The translations under genes and the position numbers were made by a program. A DNA stretch of 64,000 bases from Tritrichomonas musculus. Taxonomy: Eukaryota; Parabasalia; Tritrichomonadida; Tritrichomonadidae. Below are positions 51,061 through 61,924 of this stretch, piece after piece. Numbering within the stretch: position 1 is the first letter of the stretch; the number at the start of each line of letters is the position of its first letter. Where the stretch lies: positions 992,001 to 1,056,000 of the forward strand of contig JAPFFF010000050.1 in assembly GCA_039105265.1 (NCBI GenBank), given 5' to 3'. The notes beneath the pieces were generated by a model. It saw only the letters and a program-made list of their open reading frames with translations, did no database searches and was not told the DNA's origin.

Positions 51061-52011
51061 AATAATCTTAATATTTTTTCATAAGATAAAATATTCATTC
51101 AATTAAAGTAAAAATAAAAAAATCAAATAACGAGTTTTCACTTCACATGAATACCTCTTAATAATAACGGACATAATTTATAAAAACATGAAACACAGCT
51201 GCTCCTACAAGTTATTAATTCTTGATACTATCAATATATCAATATAATGAATAATTACATTTTTTAATAATAAAATAAAAATGATTAGCTTAAGAGTAAA
51301 AAAATTTTCCAATAAAAAGTTTAAAAAAATCATATAAATTTGATTTTATGATTTCAATTTACTGTTTGGTATTAAGTTTCTTTTATATAATAAATATATA
51401 ACATATATCTCATGATATTGTATAAGTAAATTTTATATAATTCATTCATACGTTGAGTTTGATGTTTTTACATGGCTCATATACATTCATATTTTCTCGT
51501 TTTCTTCTAATATATTTTGTCTATTTAATAAATTAAAATTTAAAGTACATTAACATAAAATTAAATATAATATTTAATATAATTAATTAAATATATTAAT
51601 GAAGATATTAAAATATTATTTAACACAAATTTTGGTGAAGTCAGCGTCCGCACCTCTGAAATAAACATTAAATATTATCAATTGAATCATCATTTAATTC
51701 ATTTCTAAAATCATTTTGAATTTCTTCAATATAATCAATAAGATTGTATTTCATGAATAGCTCTCTCAAATAATCTTTTTTATCAATCTTAATTGAAATA
51801 AAAATTAAAATCTGTAAAATAAAAAGTAGATTTACAAGATCTTCAAATTTTTCAATTTGTAATTAGCTGGAAATTTATATCCAAAATCATTTCATCAGGC
51901 AACTTAAAAATGGGATTTAGTAAATATGATAAACAAATATTGCTTTTGATTTAATTTTGGTTGGCAATTGATGATAAATTAAAAAAAATATTGAGCAAAA
52001 AAATTTGGAAA

Positions 52012-52042
<31 letters not shown>

Positions 52043-52045
52043 ATG
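51061..52045. other. Intergenic, no gene seen
   Basis: Very AT-rich; A-tract near 52010-52035. No coding frame, RNA gene or element end found. Confidence 0.5.
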
Positions 52046-52048
52046 GAA

Positions 52049-53034
52049 TTTAGTAAATATTAAGAAATTTGAGAAAATTATTCATGAAAATTGAAAAAAC
52101 ATCACTGACACAAATAACAATTCCAACATCAGTGACACAAATAGGAAAATACGCTTTCTATGGTTGTTCATCACAGACACAAATAACAATTCCAACATCA
52201 CTCAATATAAGCAGTATCGGAATTAGATCGAACGTCAGAGTAGTCAAAGTTTAAATTCATTATCTACAAAATTATCTGATGAAATAACACATATTTATTC
52301 TTTCTAAAGAAATATTGGTATTTAAGGAAGTTTTTCGAGCTTTTGAATGCTTTTTTAAAAGCAAAGACAAACTTTTGTAAGTTATTAAAATAATAAAGTT
52401 GAACTTTGAATCCATTTTTCCTCTCAATTTTGATTTTTTTAAGAAAGATAGAAAATAAATAAATAAATAAAATACTAAAAGAAAATATTATAAATAATAT
52501 ACATTGATAGAATTTATTAAGATTTTTCAGTTGAAAAAAAAAACAATCATGAAATCAATAATTAGCATTTCTTTGGGTGAGAAAATTTGGATACCTCATT
52601 TAGTATAAATCATCAGTATATACATCATTCCATCCAATTTGTTCAAAGGCTGCACGTCATTGAACGAAATCACAATTCCATCATCAATCACGAAGATCTG
52701 TGAAAGTTCATTTGAGGGATGTTCATCATTAACGAAAATTGTTATTCCAACATCAGTAACAACAATTTAATCAAATTCATTCAAAGACTGCACAAATATT
52801 AAACAAATCACGATCAGTTCCAAAACTAAAGTAGAACAAAATTCATTTGATGATTGTGAATCACTTGAACGTTTAGTTATTTCGTCATCAGAAATAAAGG
52901 AAAAAGATCAGAAAAAAATAGAATCATCAATCTTTTTCAAAAGCAACATCGATTCAACATTTTTCAACAGGGTTACGAAAGAAGAACAAGAAACGATCTT
53001 GAATATAATAAAAAATTTGTCAAAACTGATGTGA
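52049..53034 (+). pseudogene. Decayed BspA-like LRR gene
   Basis: Two LRR_5 stretches on the plus strand. The first, 52069-52254, reads LTQITIPTSVTQIGKYAFYGCSS and ends early. The second, 52630-53034, reads LFKGCTSLNEITIPSSITKI, then SFEGCSSLTKIVIPTSVTTI, an in-frame TAA at about 52769, then SFKDCTNIKQITIS and a C-terminal helix (KEEQETILNIIKNLSKLM) ending in TGA. About 375 bp of noncoding AT-rich DNA separates them. A broken member of the BspA-like family; its C-terminal region was a normal capping helix. Confidence 0.75.
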
Positions 53035-53069
53035 AACATTTCACAAAAATTTAACAACAATTAAGAATT

Positions 53070-54509
53070 TTATTGATTATCTGTATAATTGTTATCGTCA
53101 TTAATATTTTGTGAATCAAGAAGCAAATTATCTTTATCTTTCTTCTTTCTATTAACAATAACCACAATGGCAACAACGCAAGCAACAACAGCAGCAGAGC
53201 CGCACGCACATCCAGCAATCAGTGCAATTTTATTCTTCTTCTTCTTGGACTCGCTTTCGCCAGTGCACTCGTCTGGGAGTGATTCAACAGTGACGTTCAA
53301 GCACTTGAAATTTGTGCTTGCGTGAATTGTTCTCAAAAACTTATCGTCACAATTTGGACTTTTTGAGAGCGTCGCATTCACATCAAAAGGAGAACTCGAC
53401 TTCTCTTCATTCAGCCCTTTGACTGCGACCTTCTTTCTGCCGTCGCCAGGGACGAGAATGTAGCTTATTTCGTAATCATCAGAAAGAGCTGACAAGTCCG
53501 CGCAGACTCTGTAGACAGGAATGATTTCACATTCACTTGGAATGTCGTCATCTGTCAAATTCACAATTTTCTTTGTGAAACAATTTGTGAGCTCTATCGT
53601 TCTGAATTTTGTGAACTCTTTGCACTCGTTGTAGATCACATATAGATCAACCGTAATTGGCTCACGAGCGGTTATCGTAACGGTTTCGGTTAGAGGTGAA
53701 ATTATTTGACCATTGATATTATATCCAAATTTTGCACCTAGTTGCGTTGCAGAGTTGATCGTCAGTTCGTATTTTATGTCACGAAGAAGGACGGCTTTCG
53801 ACGAGTCGCCGATTCCTCCGAAAGCTTCATTGGAAAGATAGTTGTGTGAGGTGACCAAAGTGCTCCATTTCAATTGGACACATGTTGATATCGTGGGATT
53901 TTCGTATGATGCTAGAGATTTGTAGCTCAGATTGTATGATATTGTGCCATCTACCAGTTGGCGAACTAAAGAACTCGAATAAAAGGCTTCTGGAATGGAA
54001 ATGTTTTTGATATCAGATTTTAATTCTGTATGTTCTTCATCCATGTAATAAAAGGTAACTGTTCCAGTCATCCAATCATGTGTCGCTGATCCTTGGATGA
54101 TATGAGGTCCAAAAACAGAAAAATAAATATCTTTTGCATGATCACGTTCATTGAATAAGTTATCACGAATATTTGAAATGGTTTGAATAGCTCCTTCAAT
54201 TGAATTGCGTTGAGGGCACCTGGTAACAAAGTAACTAATTTGACAATTAAATGTAATATATATTGTAGCTTGGTTTTTAAATGTAAAACAACTTAGACCT
54301 GATTCCTTAGTTATTACAACCGATTCTGAAAATTCATCTGGAATTGATATATTTATAATCGCGTCAGGCCATTCAACTAACATTAAAGATAATCCTTGGT
54401 TAAAAATTAGTTTGGCTGGACTTTGGTCTGGTTTTAATGTATTATAGGCTTCATTTGTATATTCTTCGTCATATGCCTTTATAAAGAAAACGAAAAAATG
54501 AAAAATCAT
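53070..54509 (-). CDS. Type I membrane protein, unknown family (479 aa)
   Basis: 479 residues with a hydrophobic N-terminal signal (MIFHFFVFFIKA), a large ectodomain (20-420) with about twelve Cys and many N-glycosylation sequons (NISI, NLSY, NVTV, NATL), a Lys-rich hinge and a membrane helix at ~428-452 (IALIAGCACGSAAVVACVVA), then a short acidic/Asn cytosolic tail. The ectodomain has beta-rich composition and repeats the theme of Cys in CxxxxNCF. I recognise no named domain. This build is typical of trichomonad surface glycoproteins, so a role at the cell surface is likely. It is among the more GC-rich genes here, as are other intact host genes. Confidence 0.8.
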   Translation of the reverse strand: MIFHFFVFFIKAYDEEYTNEAYNTLKPDQSPAKLIFNQGLSLMLVEWPDAIINISIPDEFSESVVITKESGLSCFTFKNQATIYITFNCQISYFVTRCPQRNSIEGAIQTISNIRDNLFNERDHAKDIYFSVFGPHIIQGSATHDWMTGTVTFYYMDEEHTELKSDIKNISIPEAFYSSSLVRQLVDGTISYNLSYKSLASYENPTISTCVQLKWSTLVTSHNYLSNEAFGGIGDSSKAVLLRDIKYELTINSATQLGAKFGYNINGQIISPLTETVTITAREPITVDLYVIYNECKEFTKFRTIELTNCFTKKIVNLTDDDIPSECEIIPVYRVCADLSALSDDYEISYILVPGDGRKKVAVKGLNEEKSSSPFDVNATLSKSPNCDDKFLRTIHASTNFKCLNVTVESLPDECTGESESKKKKNKIALIAGCACGSAAVVACVVAIVVIVNRKKKDKDNLLLDSQNINDDNNYTDNQ

Positions 54510-54519
54510 GATTTTAAAA

Positions 54520-54534
54520 ATATGAAATGTGATA
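54520..54534 (-). promoter_or_regulatory. Initiator-like motif of the membrane-protein gene
   Basis: TATCACATTTCATA on the minus strand, ending 11 bp before the ATG at 54509. The parabasalid initiator consensus TCAYTWYTCATTA is matched at ten of thirteen positions, and the short distance to the ATG is usual for these organisms. Weak but well placed. Confidence 0.35.
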
Positions 54535-54539
54535 TGAAA

Positions 54540-55485
54540 AGATAACTATTGAAAACGAATAGAAATTCTAAATGAAATCCATAGAGAATATGTGATGAAA
54601 AGAATCGTGAAATGAAAAAAAAATGTTAAAAATATCTTTTTTTAATAGTTTGATTAATTAAAAGTTAAATTAATTGTACCAATTGATTAATGCCTTTGTT
54701 AATATAAAAAAATATACTTTTTATTTAAAAACGATGAATTTTATGCATTTAAAATTTCATTTTCATCATTACTCTTGAATCCTTTTTTATTTTTATTATT
54801 ATTATTAAAACAAAAATAAATGTAATTGTCAAATCAGAAACTTTAACAGCTGGAAACAAGTAAATATTTGAGCATTTGTGATCTCTTTTATTGTATTTAT
54901 TATTATATTCATGATTGTTCAAATTTTATAATGTCATTGAATTCAATTTATTTGATTTTTATTCATCAAACAAAAATTTGCATGAGTTCAAGTGAATGGA
55001 TGAAGATTTATTTATTATTTCTAGATGAGTCTTCAATTTTAATTTCACATTTCTTAATTCATTCAACAATATCAGCTTCATTTTCTTTACATAAATAAAT
55101 ATAAAGATTATTTCATGCATTAAAACATTTTTTTGAACAATAGATAGGAAATCATCGTATATTACAAACCATTAAGTAGTATAAAACACTAAATTGGCTT
55201 TATTACTAACAGTAATTTGGTTTTAAATTGATTTTTGAAGAATTCTTTCTTCTCAATGAGATACAATCATCATTAACATTTTTATCAAGAAACTATCGAA
55301 TGCACCAAATCAAATTGTTGAAGTAGAGGAAGGAATTTAGATGTATTTCTGCTAAATACATTAATAAATTAACTAATTATAATATTTATAATTATATTAT
55401 TTGTAATTAATTAACTAATGGCAATATACTAACTAATATCAAAAAATAATGAAAGATAGAGTGTGTGAGGTATTGTTTTGTGTTT
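54540..55485. other. Intergenic, no gene seen
   Basis: AT-rich with short repeats of ATTATAATATTTATAATTAT near 55375-55400. A 76-codon open frame at 54868-55098 has no coding character. Confidence 0.45.
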
Positions 55486-55491
55486 ATTTGT

Positions 55492-56625
55492 TTAAATTAA
55501 AAGGCATATTTTAATGCTTCGATCTTCATCAAATTCTTCGATATACAAAGAACTTGGAATTGAATTTTTTTGAAGAGATGGGCAATTTTTAAATGCTGTC
55601 TTTGATATAGCACGAACTGATGAAGGAATTTTTATTTCCCTCAAATATTGACAACCTTGAAAAGCACAATCTCCTATTATGTCAACTGAAGAAGGAATTA
55701 CAATTTTTGTGATTGCTGTTCTTCCAAAGGTTGCTCTTTGAATCGATGTTACTGAAGAAGGAATATTTATATTTTCCAATGATTCACATTCAGCAAAAGC
55801 ACAAACTCCGATACGCTTCACAGAATTAGGAATCGAAATTGTTTTCAATGCTTTACATCTAGCGAATGCATAATCTTCAATTCTTTCAAGAGAAGAAGGT
55901 AATGATATTTGTTCCAGTTCTTCACAAAGGCAGAAAGCAGCCTTTTTAATGGCAGTAACAGAAGATGGAATTGTGATCATCTTGATAGAATTGCAATATG
56001 TAAATGTATATTTTTCAATGCATGTCAATGAATCAGGCAGTGCTATTTGTTGCAAAGAATCGCATCAATTGAATGAATTGTCGTCAATTTCTTCAACTGA
56101 TGAAGGAATAGAAATTAAAGTCAAATTATTACAACCCATGAACAAAGATGATCTAATTTTTTTGATTAAACTAGGAATTTTAATTTGAATTAATGATTCA
56201 CAGTTTTCAAAACAATGTTCTCCTATTTCTTCTAATTCTGGAGGAAGCATGATTTGCTTCAATGATGTGCAATAGCAAAAACAATAGTTTCCAATTGTTG
56301 TCACAGAGTTAGGTATTTTAATCTCAGTTAACGATGTACATCCTCTCAGTACATAGTTTTCAATTGCTTTTATTGTTGGTGGAAATGAAAATTCCGTTAA
56401 TGATGTGCAATCACAAAATGCAAACTCGCCGATTTCTTTTATTGATCCAAGAAAAACAATGTTTTTGAGTTGTGATTGTCCAGCAAATGCATAATTTCCA
56501 ATTTTCTCAATTGAATGTGGAATAACAATTGATGTCAATGAGCCTGTGATCATTTGGCTTATTTGCTTTGTTAGGTTTTCCGCCTCATTTTTATCTTTGG
56601 AAAAAAAGCTCTTAATCCCTATCAT
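55492..56625 (-). pseudogene. BspA-like LRR gene with a single in-frame stop
   Basis: One reading frame of 377 codons from ATG 56623-56625 to the stop near 55492. Only one codon interrupts it: TGA at 56065-56067. LRR_5 units of 23 residues run through both halves (for example SLTEIKIPNSVTTIGNYCFC before, MITIPSSVTAIKKAAFCLCE after). At the stop, the repeat pattern SFNxCDSLQQIALP expects Gly (GGA), one base from TGA. No signal peptide, no membrane segment; C-terminus DEDRSIKICLLI. So a gene inactivated by one nonsense change, a sequencing error, or a gene read as two proteins (186 and 187 residues). Confidence 0.85.
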
Positions 56626-56639
56626 TAGTATTATTAAAA

Positions 56640-57400
56640 TGATATATATATATAAGTGTAAATGTGTGGTCTTATTTTTGCTTTAAATTACAGATTATAT
56701 TATTTTTGTCTTGTTTTTGGATCAAATATAAAAAAAAAAGTCTGAAAAAGTTGTCTTGTTATTTCTTTCAAAATGCTTTCGAAAATTGAATGAGTTTTTT
56801 TATTTCAATTGTTAGGGAAATTAAATAATTCTTGGGACTATGTTAATGTTTTCTCTTTAACATATATTTTTTCATCAGACAATTTGGAATAGTACATAAA
56901 AAAAAAATGATGTAATAAATTTCCATTATAATCAAATTATATTATAAGCTTATATCTTGATGCATGCATATTAAATGTATCAAATTATTTCTCTCATCAA
57001 ATAGTGTAAAAATTCATCAGAGAGTTTAATGTTATTATTTCTTTTTATAATGAATTATCTAGGTATCACTTTTTGAGTTTTGTAAAATACTCAAAAAGTT
57101 ATAAAACAGATAATTAAACATAAATTGAAATAAATGTTCAGGAGATTCATACTCAAATAGTTGATGGCTAAAATCTGCCCATCACTCCTTTTTTTATTTT
57201 TAGAACTGATCTATAGCATTTTATGATCAATCAGAATTATTGCAATATTGCAACACATCATGAATTTTTTTTAAAAAAAAAAAGTTTTTATTAGCAATAT
57301 TAATAGTTTCGTAAGCAAACATGTAGCTTCTATACTTTGAAGTTTAATGTGTGTTGATGTGCTATGTCTAAGTGCAAAAAAAAAAAAAAAATGCAAAAAA
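56640..57400. other. Intergenic, no gene seen
   Basis: AT-rich DNA between the BspA-like gene and the tRNA. A palindrome CTTTTTGAGTTTTGTAAAATACTCAAAAAG lies at 57068-57097 (11-bp stem). A-tract at 57376-57391. Confidence 0.5.
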
Positions 57401-57401
57401 A

Positions 57402-57473
57402 TACCCCTGATGGGATTCGAACCCATTCCAAATGATTCGTAGTCACACATGCTATCCTTTACACCACAAGGGC
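57402..57473 (-). tRNA. tRNA-Arg (ACG)
   Basis: A 72-nt cloverleaf on the minus strand. Acceptor GCCCTTG/CAGGGGT with G-U pairs, D arm GTGT/GCAT, anticodon loop CTACGAA (anticodon ACG, reading CGU/CGC/CGA after inosine change), T arm ATGGG-TTCGAAT-CCCAT, discriminator A. Box B GGTTCGAAT is canonical. A T7 run follows the 3' end, as expected for a polymerase III terminator. No intron, no encoded CCA. The anticodon stem has one mismatch at its outer pair. Confidence 0.9.
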
Positions 57474-57649
57474 AACTGTTATAAAAACTAAAATATAAAA
57501 TTAATATTAAATCTCTTCAGTATTTGATTTATAATATTAATATATTTTGTTTAAAATAAAAAATAAGTATGGTCCAGATTTGTAATGAAAAAACGTTATT
57601 TTGAATTTCGCTCAACTTAATTGATAATTCCATATTTTTAAAACAATCT

Positions 57650-59359
57650 TTATTTAAGTTCATTAAAAGTTTCTTGTAAAATTTCAATGAACTTTTCATC
57701 AAAATCATCCATATCGCCAAATACATCTTTGCAATTTTTAATAAATTCGTTGCATTCCATTGATGGATTCTTCTTAATGAACAACTTTAGCAATATCTTC
57801 AAACAGTAGTAATGCTTTTCCTTCAAATACATATAGAAGTTGGGGAAGAATTCATATTCGATATCAGGATATTTGTCAACAATGAACTGTAACGCAATAA
57901 AGTTGCCCACTGAAGACACCACATCGAGAGCATTTGTATCGTCATCGTTTTTTTCTTCAATATTGAAATTTGGGTGATTTGAAAGCATTTCAAAGCCAGG
58001 AATTAAAACTGGATCAAGGCAAAGCAATTGAAAGGGTGTGAAGCCCATAAAAGATAATTCGTTAATTTCTACATCGGGGTTTTTCAAAAGAAGTTCAAGC
58101 GCGTCTTGGTTCTTTTTAGAGATGGCGCTTGATAAGAATGATATGTCATTATTATCTTCGTCGTAGTAATCGATCTCAAAAAGTGGACTATTGAGAAATG
58201 GCTTAACGAAAAAGCATGATAAATCGTAAATTGAGTCTAGGGCAAGATTATTAAAATTATCTTCAATTAATTCAGAATTCTTTTTTATGAAGGGAATAAG
58301 AAATTTATCAAAAAAGATGAAGTTTTTTGATAAAAAAGCCGATTTGAAACATTGTATTGCATAGCCACTTTTAAATGAACTAACATTTTCTTCGGTCAAA
58401 AAGCTAGCGCAACAAAAATCATAGGCTAAACGAGTCATCTTGTCATTCCATATTTCAATTGCATATAATAAAGGTTTCCTATCACCATAGCTCCATACTT
58501 TTTTATTGACTTCATGCATTATGTGATCATTACCTGAAATAATTGAATAGTACTCGGATCTATCCGTGAGTGGGGCACCTTTTTCGAGAAGATAATCAAA
58601 AATGTGGACAGAATTGTAACAAATGGCAAAATCGATTAGAGATAATGGACCATCTATGTAAAAATTTTCGATATCTGTTTCAATAACATCTATGTCTACA
58701 GGATATTCGAATCTTTTAAAATTTTCTTTGAACTTTTTAAGATTATCGGTTTTTAATGTTAGGACAAATTCTTTTTCAACTAATTTTTCATAAATAGGGT
58801 CATTGAAATCATTACTATCTCGAAGGAAATTGAAAAATTTTTGACGATTGTCTTTGAATTCATTAATATTTTCTTCATCTGTATTAAAATGGCCTTGCGG
58901 TCTAATTTCTTTGTCAAAAATTTCTTTGTTATATTCATATATTTCTGGATAAAAATAACGCTTAACCGATGGCGTGCTATCTTGAAAAGTAGCTGCCAAT
59001 ATTTGATCGATTGAAATGAGACCTTCTTGGAAAAACCAAAGCTTAAAATGTAAAAGACTGCCAAATATCTCCCAGAAAAATGGTGATTCATTTGGTAAGT
59101 GTTTTTTCAAGGAGGGCATTATTGATGAAAATAATTTGATAACATTTCCTCTTTTTGTTGGAAGGGAATTTTTTCCATATTGCGCAAATAATTGTGATAT
59201 CATCTTTAATTCTTCCTTTTGATTAAGATAATCCTGAGGTATTTGCTTGATTAAGTTATCAATGGCTTCTTTGCTTGAATTTGGTTCCAATGAGCATAAA
59301 AGTGTTTGGATATTGGCATATATTTTTATTTTCCCTTCATCAAATTGAAGTTTGTCCAT
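57650..59359 (-). CDS. Ankyrin-repeat protein (DUF3447-type), 569 aa
   Basis: 569 residues, starting MDKLQFDEGKIKIYANIQTLL. The N-terminal ~200 residues are the helical region typical of trichomonad ankyrin proteins (HLPNESPFFWEIF, DPIYEKLVEKEFV). Ankyrin-type helix pairs begin near 230 (GPLSLIDFAICYNSVHIFDY) and follow at ~385-500: AISKKNQDALELLLKNPDV, TPFQLLCLDPVLIPGFEML, NALDVVSSVGNFIALQFIVD. The last ~60 residues are helical and charged. No signal or membrane segment, so cytosolic; such proteins bind other proteins, with partners unknown. It is a complete relative of the broken array at 8688-13535. The tRNA-Arg lies 177 bp beyond its stop on the same strand. Confidence 0.88.
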   Translation of the reverse strand: MDKLQFDEGKIKIYANIQTLLCSLEPNSSKEAIDNLIKQIPQDYLNQKEELKMISQLFAQYGKNSLPTKRGNVIKLFSSIMPSLKKHLPNESPFFWEIFGSLLHFKLWFFQEGLISIDQILAATFQDSTPSVKRYFYPEIYEYNKEIFDKEIRPQGHFNTDEENINEFKDNRQKFFNFLRDSNDFNDPIYEKLVEKEFVLTLKTDNLKKFKENFKRFEYPVDIDVIETDIENFYIDGPLSLIDFAICYNSVHIFDYLLEKGAPLTDRSEYYSIISGNDHIMHEVNKKVWSYGDRKPLLYAIEIWNDKMTRLAYDFCCASFLTEENVSSFKSGYAIQCFKSAFLSKNFIFFDKFLIPFIKKNSELIEDNFNNLALDSIYDLSCFFVKPFLNSPLFEIDYYDEDNNDISFLSSAISKKNQDALELLLKNPDVEINELSFMGFTPFQLLCLDPVLIPGFEMLSNHPNFNIEEKNDDDTNALDVVSSVGNFIALQFIVDKYPDIEYEFFPNFYMYLKEKHYYCLKILLKLFIKKNPSMECNEFIKNCKDVFGDMDDFDEKFIEILQETFNELK

Positions 59360-59560
59360 TTGTTTAAGGCAGTTGTTATTCCAATGGAAAATTGGAATAG
59401 TTAACGTACATATTTTTATTTATTTTGCAATTATTTTGGATTCTTTTAAAGGAAATAAAACAAAAAAGTCGTTTAATTTAGATTTTTTAAGATCATATGT
59501 ATTATATTGCATTATTTTTATTATATTCACAGGATTTTAAGTGAGGTACCAATATTGAAA
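59360..59560. other. Intergenic with short palindrome
   Basis: CTATTCCAATTTTCCATTGGAATAAC-type palindrome (CCAATGGAAAATTGG, 59381-59395) just upstream of the ankyrin gene. No gene. Confidence 0.4.
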
Positions 59561-59564
59561 CAAC

Positions 59565-59849
59565 TAAGCTTGTTATATCTCGATAATCGATATCAATTAT
59601 CAGTACATTTTTTGATATTGATAACAAAAATTATTAATTTAATAATCGATCTCGATATCAAATGTCGAGAATTATTATGATATCAAGAAAAAATGTTTTT
59701 CGAAAGTATTCAAATTTTTTTCATATAGCATTTTTGATTTGGTTAATGATTTCCTGAGAATTTAGATATCAGGTTTACAAACTGATAATGGGTTATCAAG
59801 ATTAAAAAAAGAGTCAATTATGATATCAATTATCAAAATAGCATGCCTA
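59565..59849. mobile_element. MITE, 285 bp, same family as 23936-24391
   Basis: Left end TAAGCTTGTTATATCTCGATAATC and right end TGATATCAATTATCAAAATAGCATGCCTA, imperfect inverted repeats. Shares internal stretches with the copy at 32260-32709 in the same orientation, but is shorter by ~165 bp, so one internal part was lost. Confidence 0.65.
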
Positions 59850-60197
59850 GAAACTGTCCATCTTATATAAAAGTAGTTTATATTTATTTGTTTACATTAA
59901 TAAATTTCAATATTTCAGTAAAAAATCAAAATATCTCAAATGCAAAAAGCTATCTCAGTAAAAAAAAAAAAAAGTCAATGTTCCATTCTTTGATTTAAAT
60001 GGAAACAACAGCAAAAACGCCAGAAGAATGATACTTGATCGCTAAGGAAAAAAAATTATAAAATGGAAATAAAGAGAATGTCCTAGCGATAAGTACTCAA
60101 TTAGATGTAGACATTTATAGACAACCTGAAATTTCTATTTGGGACTCTATTGAAAAATTTAAAAAAAAAAGTGGTTAAATCTTGTAACATTTTCCAA

Positions 60198-60250
60198 TAT
60201 AAAGTGTCGGGAAAAAGTTGCCAACGGTGGGAAATAGTTGCCAACGCTGA
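60198..60250. repeat. GC-richer 20-bp direct repeat
   Basis: GGGAAAAAGTTGCCAACG and GGGAAATAGTTGCCAACG in tandem, 20 bp apart. Stands out in AT-rich DNA. Could be the end of an undetected element; the matching end was not found. Confidence 0.4.
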
Positions 60251-60416
60251 CCTTTTTAAGGATATATTTTAATGAAAGTTATAATTAATTATATTTGAAT
60301 TATATTAAATATTATTAATATGTAATAAAAAGTAAAAATTAAAAAAATATAAAGATATATATATATCTTATATTCAATGCTCAATTGAAATGCTACGAAA
60401 AAGTTAACATATAAAT

Positions 60417-61921
60417 TTAAGGGCGGCGTTTTGATAATTTTTTCAGAAAAAGTTAAATATTCAGAAAAAGAATAATATACTCACAAAACTAAAAAATTAA
60501 TTCAATTTTCTAATCATAATAATAGTTAAATATATTGGAATATTTAGGTTGTTATGAATTTTTTTATATTTTAATCTATTTTTTATATTATATATATCAT
60601 AAATATAATTTTATATTTTTATTAATAAATTTTTTATGATAATATTTGAAATAAATAAATTGAATTAACAGAAAAAATAAAAATTTTTCAGATTATTTTT
60701 ATTTAATATTTATTCTTAATTCTTTGATTTATATGAATTAATAATGATTAATATGATATATATATATTTATAAAGTAATTAAGCAGCCAAATACGTATTT
60801 AAATATGTATTTTAATTTTTATCATTTAGTATTCAAAAAATTATATTTTGAAAGATATTTAAAAAAAGAATAAATAGCATTACACTAGAATATAGGAAAT
60901 AAATAATATATTTATTATCATATATATAATTAATATTTATTATTATTTGATATATCAAAAATATTTTCTTCTAATTCTTCAAAATTGGCATCAATTGCTT
61001 GAATTTTATTTTTTCAGCATTCGTGTATATTTTATACTATTTAAGCATCAAATACATGAGTAGAACATTTTTGAACTTTTAGAATACATTTGAAAAATTA
61101 AAATACCCTTTTGTTTTTGATCAGTAAATACTTTTGTTAGATTATTAAAAGATTTAATCAAAAAAATTAAGGAGAGATTGACTTTTATGATTAAATTTTC
61201 TTATATAATCATATGACTAAATGTTCTTTTTAAATGTTTCCTATAAATTTCTACAATAATAATATTCTTTTTAATCGGATTTTTATTGATTGTGAGAATT
61301 GTTCAGGTACTTAAAATAATCCATTTTATTCATTTTTATTATGATTTGTAATGTTCATTATATTCAAAATAAAGATTGTTGGCAGATTGTTGAATTATTG
61401 TATATTTTTAAGCGTTATCGTTTTATAATTAATGTTATATTTTTATATAACTATTTTATATTTAATTTTAAACAATTATGTATCATTTATCATAAAAATA
61501 TTCGCAATAATTATAAATTATTGCTCTTAAACTGATTGAGAAGAAACTCAGAAAAAAAATTTCAATGGAATTCTGTTGATTATTTTGATTATTTTTTCTC
61601 ATTGAATTTTGAGAAGAGAAAACTTAAAATCAAAATAACTATTTGAGGATAATTAGAAATGGCATGGTTGCCTAGTAAAATTTTTTTAAAAAATAAATAA
61701 AAATCAAACTACGTCGTCGGAGCAAGGATATCTCAAACATGAAAAAAATCATATTTTTTTGATTTTTATTTTTTTGTAATTCTGCTCTTATAACCATATA
61801 AATAATAAATTATATACTTATACATTTTATATAAATTATAAAATAAATTAAAAATTCATTATTATGGAAATTATGGATGTTTCAAATCCCCACTTTTTGA
61901 GAGGCCAAACGCCGCCCTTAA
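60417..61921. mobile_element. TTAA-flanked DNA element (piggyBac/Kolobok type), 1.5 kb
   Basis: TTAA-GGGCGGCGTTT at the left and AAACGCCGCCC-TTAA at the right. TTAA target duplication with G-starting inverted ends is the mark of piggyBac and Kolobok groups. Inside there is no transposase frame (only AT-rich DNA with a chance 64-codon frame near 61341), so it is nonautonomous. The short GC-rich ends in a region of very high AT content make the call firm. Confidence 0.85.
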
Positions 61922-61924
61922 GGT

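Noticed and set aside
54868-55098. 76-codon hydrophobic frame on the plus strand
   Set aside because: No motif, no neighbours in support, composition expected from AT-rich DNA.
55492-56625. TGA read as selenocysteine or as a reassigned sense codon
   Set aside because: Other genes here end at TGA (for example the tetraspanin-like gene at 32126), and the site is a glycine position in the repeat; a nonsense change or error is simpler.
61341-61535. 64-codon open frame inside the TTAA element
   Set aside because: AT-driven composition (Ile, Tyr, Phe, Asn), no motif, no support.
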